Below are positions 22,727 through 32,300 of a DNA stretch of 64,000 nucleotides, in pieces. The notes under the pieces are model-generated. The model was not told where the DNA came from. It saw nothing but the letters and a program-made list of their open reading frames with translations, and made no database searches. The translations under genes were made by a program, and so were the position numbers. The DNA lies in the NCBI GenBank assembly GCA_947095535.1, contig OX352773.1, positions 260,113,590 to 260,177,589 of the forward strand, read 5' to 3'. Source of the stretch: Poecilobothrus nobilitatus (taxonomy: Eukaryota > Arthropoda > Insecta > Diptera > Dolichopodidae). Position 1 is the stretch's first letter; each line of letters opens with the position of its first letter.

Positions 22727-23340
22727 ATACCTAGATTCTACCTTAAAACAGATCATTTTTAATTTTTTTTTCTAAATTCAAAAGACTAATAGTCTAAATT
22801 CGTTATTTCATTCACTGTGTCCAAATATGAAGAAAAAAAACAATTCCGTGCTTTTAACACTTCTAAAATTTGCATAGTTAGAAGTTCAAATGGGGGTAAG
22901 TGGGAATTCACTTTATGTTTTTTTATATGAATATTATACAGTTCAATTTGGTTTCAATATGAGAGTTAGGATCTTTCGATAAGTGTAATATTTTTCATAA
23001 AGAAAAATAACGTCTTGCCTCTTACTCTTTAAAGTACGAAATAAAAAGAAATATACCCTTTTTGAGTTTATTGAAATTTCTGAATCTATTACTTTGTCAT
23101 AAATGTCAATTATTTATTTAAGAATTGCTTCTTTATAAATTTTTAACATTGGTTTTTCATATTATATATTTATCTGTAGAATTATTTTTCCTTAACTGTT
23201 TCTCCTATTACTGTATAGTAAAAATACATTTTTATTTTAACGACAATCAACAATTTTGAATTATTTTATTTTCGAATTATTTTATTATTTTCTTTTACTA
23301 TGACATGTAATATTATCCATCTCAAATTTCACAATCATAT
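22727..23340. other. AT-rich sequence, no gene seen
   Basis: No recognisable coding, RNA or repeat signal. Confidence 0.55.
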
Positions 23341-24510
23341 TTTTTAGCACATTTTCAAAAAATATTCACTCTGTCCATCTGGCTGTCTGATAGAACAACT
23401 TTTTTCTATAATCCCACCCATAATGAGCTACGGTTACCAAAGTTAAAAAAATCTCGATATTTAAATTGTTATAACACAAGATCTATAAGGTAGATATATC
23501 TTCAAAAACGATTGTTGCTTTTATAAGCTTTCTTATATAAGATAAATATATAGTTTTACCATACGCTATTTTAATTTACCATTATACGAAACTCATTTTT
23601 ATTTTTCAAAATTCTTAACCCCTTCTGTCGTTTAAACGATTGAAGTTAAAAACTTGAAATTAATATGGTTATGCTTAAATGCGTCGAAATGTTTCGATGA
23701 ACAAAAATCCACATATGGTATGCTGAAATCAAAATTTTATTCATGGCTGCAAAACGTCATTTTTATATCGAAATTTTTTTTTTTTCGTGTGTGTAGTCTG
23801 TATTTAGGCCGTCGAAATGGAAAATGAATGAAATTCCTTCCGATACAATTAGTCATTCGAAAGTAAGCACTAATCAGTTAAGAACAAAGTGTTATTTAGT
23901 GCAAAATAATTTTTGTTTTGATAACCTTTTTTTTTAAATTATGAATTTAAAAATATTTGTTTTTAAAATCGGTGTTCAGCGTAAAAAATAATATTTAGGA
24001 AACAAAATGTTGAACGCTAAAAAATTCATCATCGATTTATAAAAATTATTTTAAACGTATTTTAATTATTTCCTTATGCTGAACAAATACGAAAAAAAAA
24101 CGGACTTTTTCGTTATAACGTTTTTTTCACCGACTTTCAGCACATCCATATCCAATTAGATCTTTAAAATGAGTATGAGTAATTTCAGAAAATATTTTTG
24201 TTTTGCCCACGTTTAGGAACTTTAAGGAGTCAAAAACTAGAAAATTCCCTATTTTTAAACACCTGTTGAAATTTTTTTGAAGTAATATAGAAAAATTAAA
24301 ACTTCAACATTATATTTTTATTTCTGCTAACAACTGTTCTTAATATTATAGGGCTAGCTTAAAACTGACAGAAGTGTGACTTGATTTTTCCGAATTTTTT
24401 CTAAGATTTTTTTTAATTTTTTTTTTATTATATATTTATTTTTCAATACCTATCCTTACATATGAAATAGGTGTGTTTTAATTTTAGAAATGAGCTTTTT
24501 TGAAAACTCT
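23341..24510 (-). repeat. Family II dispersed repeat, diverged reverse copy
   Basis: Starts TTTTTAGCACATTTTC and ends near GAAATGAGCTTTTTTGAAAA, diverged versions of the family ends. Internal blocks include CACTCTGTCCATCTGGCTGT (the eroded (GTCC)n zone), a decayed 'GAGCTACGG' block, ACACAAGATCTATAAGG, and 'AGAAAATTCCCTATTTTTAAACACCTGTTG' in two parts. Around 23620-24180 there is sequence not shared with other copies, likely a further insertion. Confidence 0.68.
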
Positions 24511-24791
24511 TGCTTTTTTTATTACTTGTTTCTTATGGTTTTATTTACATTTAACAGCAGCTATAATGATAAATATCATTTTTTCTGAAAACAAAAACAA
24601 AGTAACATTTGAATGTTTTATTGTTTTTTTTGTGTATATTGGACAATTAAAAGTATTGTCACTTAAAAATTTAAAATCAATTAAGCAAAGAAACACAATT
24701 ACAAAAAGTTTAGAATGGTAGAAGCGTTTCAGTTACTTGACGAAAAGTTGATTAATAGCGAGAAGAAGAAAAAATTAGAACAACATTTATA

Positions 24792-25081
24792 CAGCATGTC
24801 CGCGTCTCAGTGGTCTTCCTTCAATATAACTTTCACTTGAAAATTTAAAGTAATATTTATTAATAGTGTAGAAAGCTGGCTCAATAAACCTCAAAATTTT
24901 ATAATATTTTCTATCTATTTTCTACCTTATTTGCTTTCAATTTTATAGAATTAAATCTAAATTGTAGTTCAAAAAATCAATGAAAGTCCTGAAACTTTAA
25001 AAAAATGATGACAATTTTATGTTTGTCTTGACATCCTTGACCAGCCATTTGAAGGAAGACCATTGAGAGTTGGACACCCTG
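24792..25081. mobile_element. MITE with 33-bp terminal inverted repeats, TA-flanked
   Basis: Left arm 24792-24824 and right arm 25049-25081 match at 27 of 33 positions, sharing TGGTCTTCCTTCAA and its complement at their inner ends; the outer ends are CAGCATGTCC and GGACACCCTG. TA occurs on both sides (24790-24791, 25082-25083), as expected of Tc1/mariner-type insertion. The 290-bp element has no coding capacity. Confidence 0.88.
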
Positions 25082-25810
25082 TAAAACTACCTGTAATTAT
25101 GAAGTTTATTTTAAGTTTAAGATATGATCTTGACATTTAAAACTTGATCTTGATTTCATAATATCGCGAATTTTAAAATACGATATGGTTTTTTGTTTTT
25201 GAAATTTAATATTTAAAATCTATTAAAATTTATTTATTCATTAATTTTTTTACTATTTTAAGAATATTAAAAACAAAAAAAAATTAAATTTAAAAAGTAA
25301 CGACACTTGCCTTAGGATCCTTTGCATAATACAATTTACTTCGTTTTAATCGGAAATAACGTTGACGCCATCTCTGAAAAGACCATGTTTGTTTCATTAG
25401 GTAACCTTCTTTGATTGCCACCTATATTACAAATTATGAAAATAAAATTTAATGTTTTATTGAATGATTTATTGATTATAAATAAAATTTTAGTGTAATG
25501 GAAATTACTTTTTAAAATAAAATTTTTAAAATTTTTATTAGATAGTTGCTAAAACTTTATTGATCCAAATACAAATTTAGGACAATTTATGATAGTTGAA
25601 ATTACAAACAAATAAAATTATAGTAGGATATAAATTAAAATTTCTTTTTTTATTTCTTGTAATTTTTTATTATTTATTTGTCATTAATTTGAAATCACAG
25701 ATGAATGGCAACCTAATTGGGATGAGTTGTCACGCTTGGGTGGATATGAAAATTTAAAATTCTTAATTAATTCGTGGTAAGGTAAATAAATTGTATAAGT
25801 TATCCGTATG
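25082..25810. other. AT-rich sequence, no gene seen
   Basis: Contains short segments of balanced composition (25310-25430) without a recognisable domain or motif. Confidence 0.5.
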
Positions 25811-25921
25811 AGGTAGGTAGGTAAGGTGGTGACCTTCACTATGCTGCATTAAGGTTTCAATTAGCACTACGTTACGCTATTTTGATCCCACTGCACTCGG
25901 GCGGGACCTACTTACCTACCT
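25811..25921. repeat. Short inverted-repeat element with AGGTAGGTAGGTAAGG ends
   Basis: The left end AGGTAGGTAGGTAAGGT and the right end GACCTACTTACCTACCT pair with few mismatches across an interior of about 75 bp (TGCTGCATTAAGG, TGATCCCACTGCACTCGGGC) that is much more GC-rich than its surroundings. It could be a tiny foldback element. I saw no second copy in this window. Confidence 0.65.
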
Positions 25922-26509
25922 ATTATATATATAGGTCGAAGGCTATATATTGCAGAAAAAAAACCAACTATATTTTAAACTTTCTTTTAAAGAAAAACGT
26001 TATTGAAACAAAATGGAACTTAAAAAATTTTAAATATTCATTGTTACCATCAAAGTAATGAAATTGATTTAAAGAATCAGTAAAGAAATTGTATTATGTA
26101 GTGGTATTTTATGTAGTAATTAAAGAACCTATTGTTCTTTTATATGAAGTTGAATATATTATACTTCAAATAAAACGAGGAAGAGTGCAGTAGAGTAGAC
26201 TGTGTCAACTCTGGGATACCCGTATGAACGTAATATATCCTGTTTCTATAAAACTTGATCATCTTCTAAAAACATTCAGAGTTTTAGTACCGAACTACAG
26301 AGATATATTTATGTAAATTGTGGAGTTGTATGATAGCTACCCGAATCTATTACGCCTAGCTTCATTAAGTTCCAAGAAATGCAAAAAGCCTGAACCGGCT
26401 GCTTTAGACCATTCAAATTTTACAAAAGTTTTTGGCATGCAACTCGACACTTTTTCACTAAATTTCAGATAGCTAGCTAGATAACTGAGTTATTTTCATT
26501 TAAAGAGAG

Positions 26510-27830
26510 AAGTTGTATGGCAACTATCCGAGCCTGTCATATCATCACAACAAAATTTTACAGAAGTTGTTGCCATAAAACTCGATCATCATTTGCAAAA
26601 TTTCAGATACCTAGGTTGAATAGACACTGGGTTATTTCCATTAAAAGAAAGAAGTTGTATGGCAGCTACTCGAACCCGGCGGCCGAAAATGCTGGAGTTA
26701 AATAGCAAAACTAACAATTTTGTAAAAGTGACGTAAAAAAAATTGCAGCCTCCTAACTCCTTTATTTTTTGAGTTATCGTGCGGACGGACACTGAGTTCT
26801 TTCATTTAAAAAGAGATTTTGTATGGCAGCTACCGAACCCGTCACACCACCACAACCAAATTTTGCAGAAGTTGTTGCCATAAAACTTGATCATCATTCG
26901 CAAAATTTCAGATACCTAGATTGAACAGACACTGGGTTATTTCTATTTAAAGAAAGAAGTTGTATGGCAGCTACTCGAACCCGGCGGCCGAAAATGCTGG
27001 AGTTAAATAGCAAAACTAACAATTTTGCAAGAGTGACGTAAAAAAAATTTCAGCCTTTTAGCTCCTTTATTTTTTGAGTTATCGTGCGGACGGACACTGA
27101 GTTCTTTTCATTTAAAAAGAGATTTTGTATGGCAGCTACCCGAACCCGTCGCACCAGCACAACCAAATTTTGTAGAAGTTGTTGCCATAAAACTTGATCA
27201 TCATTTGCAAAATTTCAGATACCTAGATTGAACAGACACTGGGTTATTTCTATTTAAAGAAAGAAGTTGTATGGCAGCTACTCGAACCCGGCGGCCGAAA
27301 ATGCTGGAGTTAAATAGCAAAACTAACAATTTTGCAAGAGTGACGTAAAAAAAATTTCAGCCTTCTAGCTCCTTTATTTTTTGAGTTATCGTGCGGACGG
27401 ACACTGAGTTCTTTTCATTTAAAAAGAGATTTTGTATGGCAGCTACCCGAACCCGTCGCACCAGCACAACCAAATTTTGTAGAAGTTGTTGCCATAAAAC
27501 TTGATCATCATTCGCAAAATTTCAGATATCTAGATTGAACAGACACTGGGTTATTTCTATTTAAAGAAAGAAGTTGTATGGCAGCTACCCGAACCCGGGG
27601 ACAGAAAATGCTGCAGTTAAATAGCAAAACTAACAATTTTACAAAAGTGACGTAAAAAAATTTTCAGCCTCCTAACTCCTCTATTTTTTGAGTTATCGTG
27701 CGGACGGACACTGAGTTCTTTTCATTTAAAAAGAGATTTTGTATGGCAGCTACCCGAACCCGTCGCACCAGCACAACCAAATTTTGTAGAAGTTGTTGCC
27801 ATAAAACTTGATCATCATTTGCAAAATTTC
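26510..27830 (+). repeat. Tandem array of about 307-bp units inside the family I element
   Basis: The landmark TGTATGGCAGCTACTCGAAC, mostly followed by CCGGCGGCCGAAAATGCTGG, recurs at about 26655, 26962, 27269 and, as a variant, 27576, a spacing of about 307 bp. Each unit has two halves, both opening with a TGTATGGCAGCTAC block; one half carries TTATCGTGCGGACGGACACT, the other ACTTGATCATCATT. The first unit (26.5-26.8 kb) and the fourth differ slightly; units two and three are nearly identical, suggesting recent unequal exchange. Confidence 0.92.
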
Positions 27831-28350
27831 AGACGCCTAGCTTCATTAGGTTCCAAGAGGTGCAAGAAGTCTGAACCGGCTGCTCTAGACCAAACAAATT
27901 TTACAAAAGTTGTTGGCATATAACTCGACACTTCTTTACTAAATTTCAGATTCCTAGCTTCAATAAACACTGAGTTATTCTCATTTAACCGGATAAGTTG
28001 TATGGCAGCTACCCGAACCCGCCGCACCACCACAACCAAATTTTACAAAAGTTGTTGCCATAAAACTTGATCATCATTTGCAAAATTTCAGACGCCTAGC
28101 TTCATTAGGTTCCAAGAGGTGCAAGAAGTCTGAACCGGCTGCTCTAGACCAACCAAATTTTACAAAAGTTGTTGGCATGTAACTCGACACCTCTTTACTA
28201 AATTTCAGATTCCTAGCTTCAATAAACACTGAGTTATTCTCATTTAAACGGAGAAGTTGTATGGCAGCTACCCGAACCCGCTGCACCAGCACAACCAAAT
28301 TTTACAGAAGTTGTTGCCATAAAACTTGATCATCATTTGCAAAATTTCAG
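27830..28350 (+). repeat. Tandem pair of about 259-bp units inside the family I element
   Basis: GACGCCTAGCTTCATTAGGT occurs at about 27832 and 28091, 259 bp apart. The two units are almost identical (AAGAAGTCTGAACCGGCTGC, AACTCGACAC, AAACACTGAGTTATTCTCAT). A diverged single version of the same module is at about 26355-26520, so the unit pre-existed in the element and was amplified locally. Confidence 0.92.
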
Positions 28351-28690
28351 AAACCTAGCTTGAATAGATACTGAGTTATTTCTATATAAAGATAGAAGTT
28401 GTATGGCAGCTACTCGAACCCGCCGACCGAAAATGTTGGATTTAAATAGCAAAACTAACAATTTTGCAAAAGTGACGTAAAAAAAATTTCAGCCCCCTAG
28501 CTCCTTTATTTTTTGAGTTATCGTGCGGACGGACGGACGGACGGACGGACGTACATGGCTTAATCGACTCAGAATTCGATTCTGAGCCGATCCATACCTT
28601 TGACACTATATCTAGCTCGACTCCTTTAAGGTGTCACAAACGTAATGGCAAATTTATTATACCCTTGAACATAGTTCATACGGGTATAAA

Positions 28691-29110
28691 AACAAAAAGA
28701 AGATTCTGTTCCATATCTTATAAAGTAGGATTTCGGATCAGATTTTCAGGAAAGCCAGCAATAATTGCAGCTAAAATTCAGGGACTGTGTTTTTAGTTAA
28801 ACAAAAATTTTTTATAGCATTTCAAAATGTATTAATCTAATTAATTATTTTAAGTAAAATAAATACAACTCCGACAGGCGAATCGATAACAGTTACAATT
28901 CGCTTCGCCCAACTATTTTACCTCATGAAACCTAATTGTAGCGAAACGAAAAATAAATATATATATGTATATTTTTATTCAAAGTTTTCTTTTATTTTTA
29001 TTATTTAGAGATAAATGTCAAACCCGACCATTAGCGAAAACAATTGAAAATACCTTAATGTCGGCGACAACGAATTTTTTGTTGAACTTCCATAATCCCT
29101 ATTTTTTTTT
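28691..29110. other. Short unclassified stretch, no gene seen
   Basis: 28860-28950 is less AT-rich and contains GCGAATCGATAACAGTTACA and TTCGCTTCGCCC. No domain or repeat relation was recognised. Confidence 0.5.
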
Positions 29111-29257
29111 TTAATGCATTTCTCTGCCACATAAATGCGGACAAAAAATTACGTAAGGGGGAATAACTCTCACGACGTGTGTGGGATTCGAACCCACACT
29201 CCTTTGGTGTTTACAGCGTATTTTATACGCTCTTACCCACTAGGCCACCGAAGCCCT
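29111..29257 (-). mobile_element. SINE-B, reverse copy with intact tRNA-like head
   Basis: On the minus strand: GGGCTTCGGTGGCCTAGTGG (A-box region), GTAAGAGCGTATAAAATACG, GCTGTAAACACC, a GGGTTCGAATCCCACAC B box, GTCGTGAGAGTTATTCCCCC, then the 3' landmark CATTTATGTGGCAGAGAAAT. The section between the CCCCCTTACG block and the 3' landmark, present at 53057-53110, is largely missing, so this is an internally deleted variant. Its pol III boxes are the best preserved of the SINE-B copies here. Confidence 0.92.
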
Positions 29258-29585
29258 TCTCAATATTATAAGTTCATTTTTTATTCGGAAATTTTTCGTC
29301 AATGGCCGGAATTGTGTTTATTACTTCATTCGGTTAAAAATATACAAATACGAAATTTATAAATAGTCCTTGAATACAAAATTATTAAAAATAGAATTTT
29401 TTTTTTTTAAATAAAGAAAATATAGAGAAGTTAAAAAACAAAAAAAAAATATTCAGTATAATAATTAAATTTTAATTATACCTTTAGGGTTTCTTATACA
29501 TTTTTTATACATACTGAAAGTATAATATTCTAAATTATTTATTTTTAATTTATAGTATAGCATAGTGTTAGTAAAATTTATCATA
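29258..29585. other. AT-rich spacer, no gene seen
   Basis: No recognisable signal. Confidence 0.5.
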
Positions 29586-29738
29586 CAGTAAGTGGCAGCT
29601 TATTGATGCACCATAGGGAAAAAATAATTTTCCAAAATAACTTTTTTTTAAATAAGCTTTTAAAATGAAACATTACAGATGGAAAGGTTAATATATTAGT
29701 CATTTATTTTTATCAAAACAAAAATAAAACAATTTACT

Positions 29739-30762
29739 TACAACCGACTTATTTTTACCCTAGACCTAAAAAATTCAAATTAAATTAAAAATCCAGAAGT
29801 TATTTTAGTTAGGTATTTAATATAAGCTAAAAAAATAAATTCTTTTACAACCTATGTACAAAATTTCAAATTTCTATCTTTCTTAAATTCGAAGATATGC
29901 TTGATAGATCTTGGGAAGTGTGTGAAGGCACTCGGATCACCACCCCAATTCATTTCAAATTTTAGATACATCAGAACAGGGTACAACGCTCTTATATCAA
30001 AGTTAAAGTTTTTATATTTATTAATTTCGAAGATATGCTTGTTCGGTGTTGGGAGTTGTGTGGGAGATACCCGGACAACCGTTCCAATTCATCTGAAATT
30101 TTAGACAAATCAAGGATTAGGGAAACAACACCCTCGTATCAAATTTGCAGTTTCTATCTTTATTAATTTCGAAGATATATGCTTGTTCGGTTTTGGGAGT
30201 TGCATGAGAGGTACCCGAACAACACCACCAATTCATCTCAAATTTTGGACAAATCAGGGATTCAGGAAACAACACCCTAGTACCAAATTAGAAGTTTCTA
30301 TCTTTAATAATTTCGAATATATCTCACGAGTTGTGTGAGAGGTACCCGAACAACCTCTCCAATTCATCTCAAATTTTAGGGATATCAGGGTTTCAGGAAA
30401 ACACACCCTCGTACAAAATTTTAAGTTCCTATCTTTATTAATTTCGCAAATACGCGTATTCGGTTTTGGGAGTTCTATGGGAGATAACCGAACCCATTGT
30501 TCGATTTCGCCCATTTGCAATCCCAGCCTTACTTTAATCATAGTTAACCTACAGTATACATTTCATCTATATAACATCATTATTTTTTGAGTTATCGTGC
30601 GCACGGACGGATGGACGGACGGACATCGCTAAATCGACTCAGGAGGTGATCTTGATTCAGAATATATGTACATGTCCATATCTAACTCGCTTCCTTTTGG
30701 TGGTTACAAACACCATACCAAAGTTAATATACCCTATACTTTAGGTGTAGGATATAAAAAAT
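29739..30762 (+). repeat. Family I-related repeat inserted in Tc1-like left TIR
   Basis: About four tandem units of roughly 140 bp, each opening with a GAAGATATGCTTG-like segment (29891, 30031, 30169, a degenerate one near 30313, and a partial near 30447), with CCAATTCATCTCAAATTTT and AACAACACCCTCGTA landmarks. The right end carries GTTATCGTGCGCACGGACGG, ACATCGCTAAATCGACTCAG, ATATCTAACTCGCTTCC, GGTGGTTACAAACACC and finally TTAGGTGTAGGATATAAA, which parallels the 3' end of family I. The family I left end is not recognisable, so this is a subfamily with a different body but a related tail. Confidence 0.82.
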
Positions 30763-30977
30763 TCGTAACAACAATTAAAACAAAATGAAAGTAATTCATA
30801 ATAGAGTATAATGCAGCAGCTGAAATGATGCCCACATAAAATATTTTTAGAAATAACTATAATTATTATTATTACATTGAAAACTGCACTAATTTGCTTT
30901 TACAATATTTTTAATTTAATTTAGATTGCAATGTATGGTTGTTAAATTAATCAAATAATAGCAATTCCAAGTAAATT

Positions 30978-32000
30978 AAAAGGGGTCGTCGTACTACAAA
31001 AGAGGAGCGCGAGCTAATTATACATCATTACAGGCAAGGTAAGAGCCAAAGAAAAATTGTTGAAATGTTAACAAATATCGATCTACAGTCCAACATATTA
31101 TCGAAAGGTACATAAGAGAGGATAGATTAGAAAATAAAGAAAAAAGAGCCCCCAACAAAATTTTTACAGAACGCGAAGAAAGATATATTGCAAAAAAATC
31201 ATTAAAAAATCCCTTCCTAAGTGCTCCAAAAATTGCCTCAACTATACAAAATGACTTAAATAAAAAATGTCATCCGTCCACAATACGTAGAATTCTAAGA
31301 AAGCACGATTTGCATAGTCGAACAGCAAGAAATATACCATTAATTAGTACAAAAAGTAAAATGTTACGGTTGAAATTCGGACAGGAGTATTTCAAGAAGC
31401 CTACCACATTTTGGGATTAAGTTCTATTCACGGACGAAAGCAAATTCAATATTTTTAGTTCTGATGGTAAGGTTTCTGTTTGGAGAAAACCAGACGAATC
31501 CCCGAAATTGAGTAACCTTAAACCAACAGTAAAACATGACTGTGGAAATGTAATGGTTTGGGGTTGCATGTCCTCAGTCGGTGTTGGAAAACTTCATTTC
31601 ATTGACGGTATTATGGACAAATACATGTATTTGAATATTTTAAAAGGAAATTTAATAAGTAGTGTAGAGAAATTGGCGATCAATGGCAATTTTCATTTCT
31701 ATCAAGATAATGATCTCAAGCATTCGTCTCATGTTGTTAGGGAGTTAGGGAATATCTACTTTATAATTGCCAGCATGTTATAAAAACACCTGCACAGTCA
31801 CCTGATTTAAATGTGATTAAACACCTATGGTATAAATTAAAAGAAGAAATAAAAAAACACAATATGAGCAACAAAAAAATGCTGCAAGAAAAATATATGG
31901 AATAAGATAACTCCCGATTATACTCAAAAATTAGTAAATTCTATACCCAAACGTCTTCAAAGTGTAATAAATCAAAAAAGGTGGGACCACAAAATATAGA
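30978..32000 (+). pseudogene. Tc1-like transposase, frameshifted and with catalytic Glu changed to Lys
   Basis: Translation gives RGRRTTKEERELIIHHYRQG (start of the helix-turn-helix region), a frameshift near 31080, then RREERYIAKKS-like linker sequence, STIRRILRKHDLHSRTARNI (second helix-turn-helix), LFTDESKFNIFSSDGKVSVW (first catalytic Asp), VMVWGCMSSVGVGKLHFIDG, and HFYQDNDLKHSSHVVRE (second catalytic Asp). After a frameshift near 31750 it continues as QSPDLNVIKHLWYKLKEEIK, in which the third catalytic residue, normally Glu in P-D-L-N-P-I-E, is Lys. A stop interrupts at about 31418 and another frameshift lies near 31900. The protein cannot be active. An open segment at 31508-31783 is the part between the first stop and the frameshift. 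Confidence 0.93.
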
Positions 32001-32300
32001 AAATCAACTAAAAGTTTCAGCTAAATAATCAAAAAATCTATTTTTTTAAAATTATGTAACCATGTATTCAACTGCATCATTTCAGCTGCTTCATTATACT
32101 CTGTTATGAATTAGGTACTTTTGTTTTGTTTTAATTGTTGTAACGAATTTTTTTTTATTTTTTGTTTTGATAAAAATAAAAGACTAATATATTAACTTTT
32201 CCATCTGTAATGTTTCATTTTAAAAGCTTATTTAAAAAAAAACAGTTATTTTGAAAAATTATTTTTTTCCTATTGTGCATCAAATAAACTTCCACTTACT

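Larger units (their letters stand above)
26174..28690 (+). repeat. Family I dispersed repeat (DINE-1/mini-me-like), large copy with expanded internal array
   Basis: The left end AACGAGGAAGAGTGCAGTAG is followed by TGTCAACTCTGGGATACCCG; the right end has a GGAC(GGAC)4 tract at about 28527-28550, ACATGGCTTAATCGACTCAG, CGATCCATACCTTTG, ATATCTAGCTCGACTCC, GGTGTCACAAACGTAATGG and finally GTTCATACGGGTATAAA. TACCCGTATGAAC near the left end and GTTCATACGGGTA at the right are inverted copies of each other, a terminal/subterminal inverted repeat. The interior is an array of related modules (next entries). Short open frames inside are by-products of the tandem repeats. There is no transposase or helicase, so it is non-autonomous. 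Confidence 0.88.
29586..32300 (+). mobile_element. Tc1-like DNA transposon, defective, with nested insertion in its left TIR
   Basis: The left end CAGTAAGTGGCAGC (29586) and the right end ending CTTCCACTTACT (about 32300) begin long inverted repeats. The left arm runs to about 29738, is interrupted by about 1 kb of family I-type repeat, and resumes at about 30763 (ACAACAATTAAAACAAAA, then GCAGCTGAAATGATG). The right arm runs 32300 back to about 32067 with the same blocks contiguous (GCATCATTTCAGCTGC, TTTTGTTTTAATTGTTGT). Removing the insert leaves about 1.7 kb, the usual Tc1-like length. TIRs of some 230 bp are long for the group. The transposase between them is broken. Confidence 0.9.

Noticed and set aside
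24500..24721. 73-codon open frame with a membrane-like start
   Set aside because: Hydrophobic Phe/Ile-rich AT translation directly after a family II end; no homology recognised.
27815..28298. Two nearly identical 74-codon minus-strand frames that look like a duplicated gene
   Set aside because: They arise from the 259-bp tandem repeat inside the family I element, on the strand opposite to the repeat's own orientation. Similarity comes from the DNA repeat, not selection on protein.
29111..29257. Possible functional tRNA gene on the minus strand
   Set aside because: The A and B boxes are good, but the spacing, the extra body after the B box and the copies elsewhere with the same 3' landmark show it is a SINE head.
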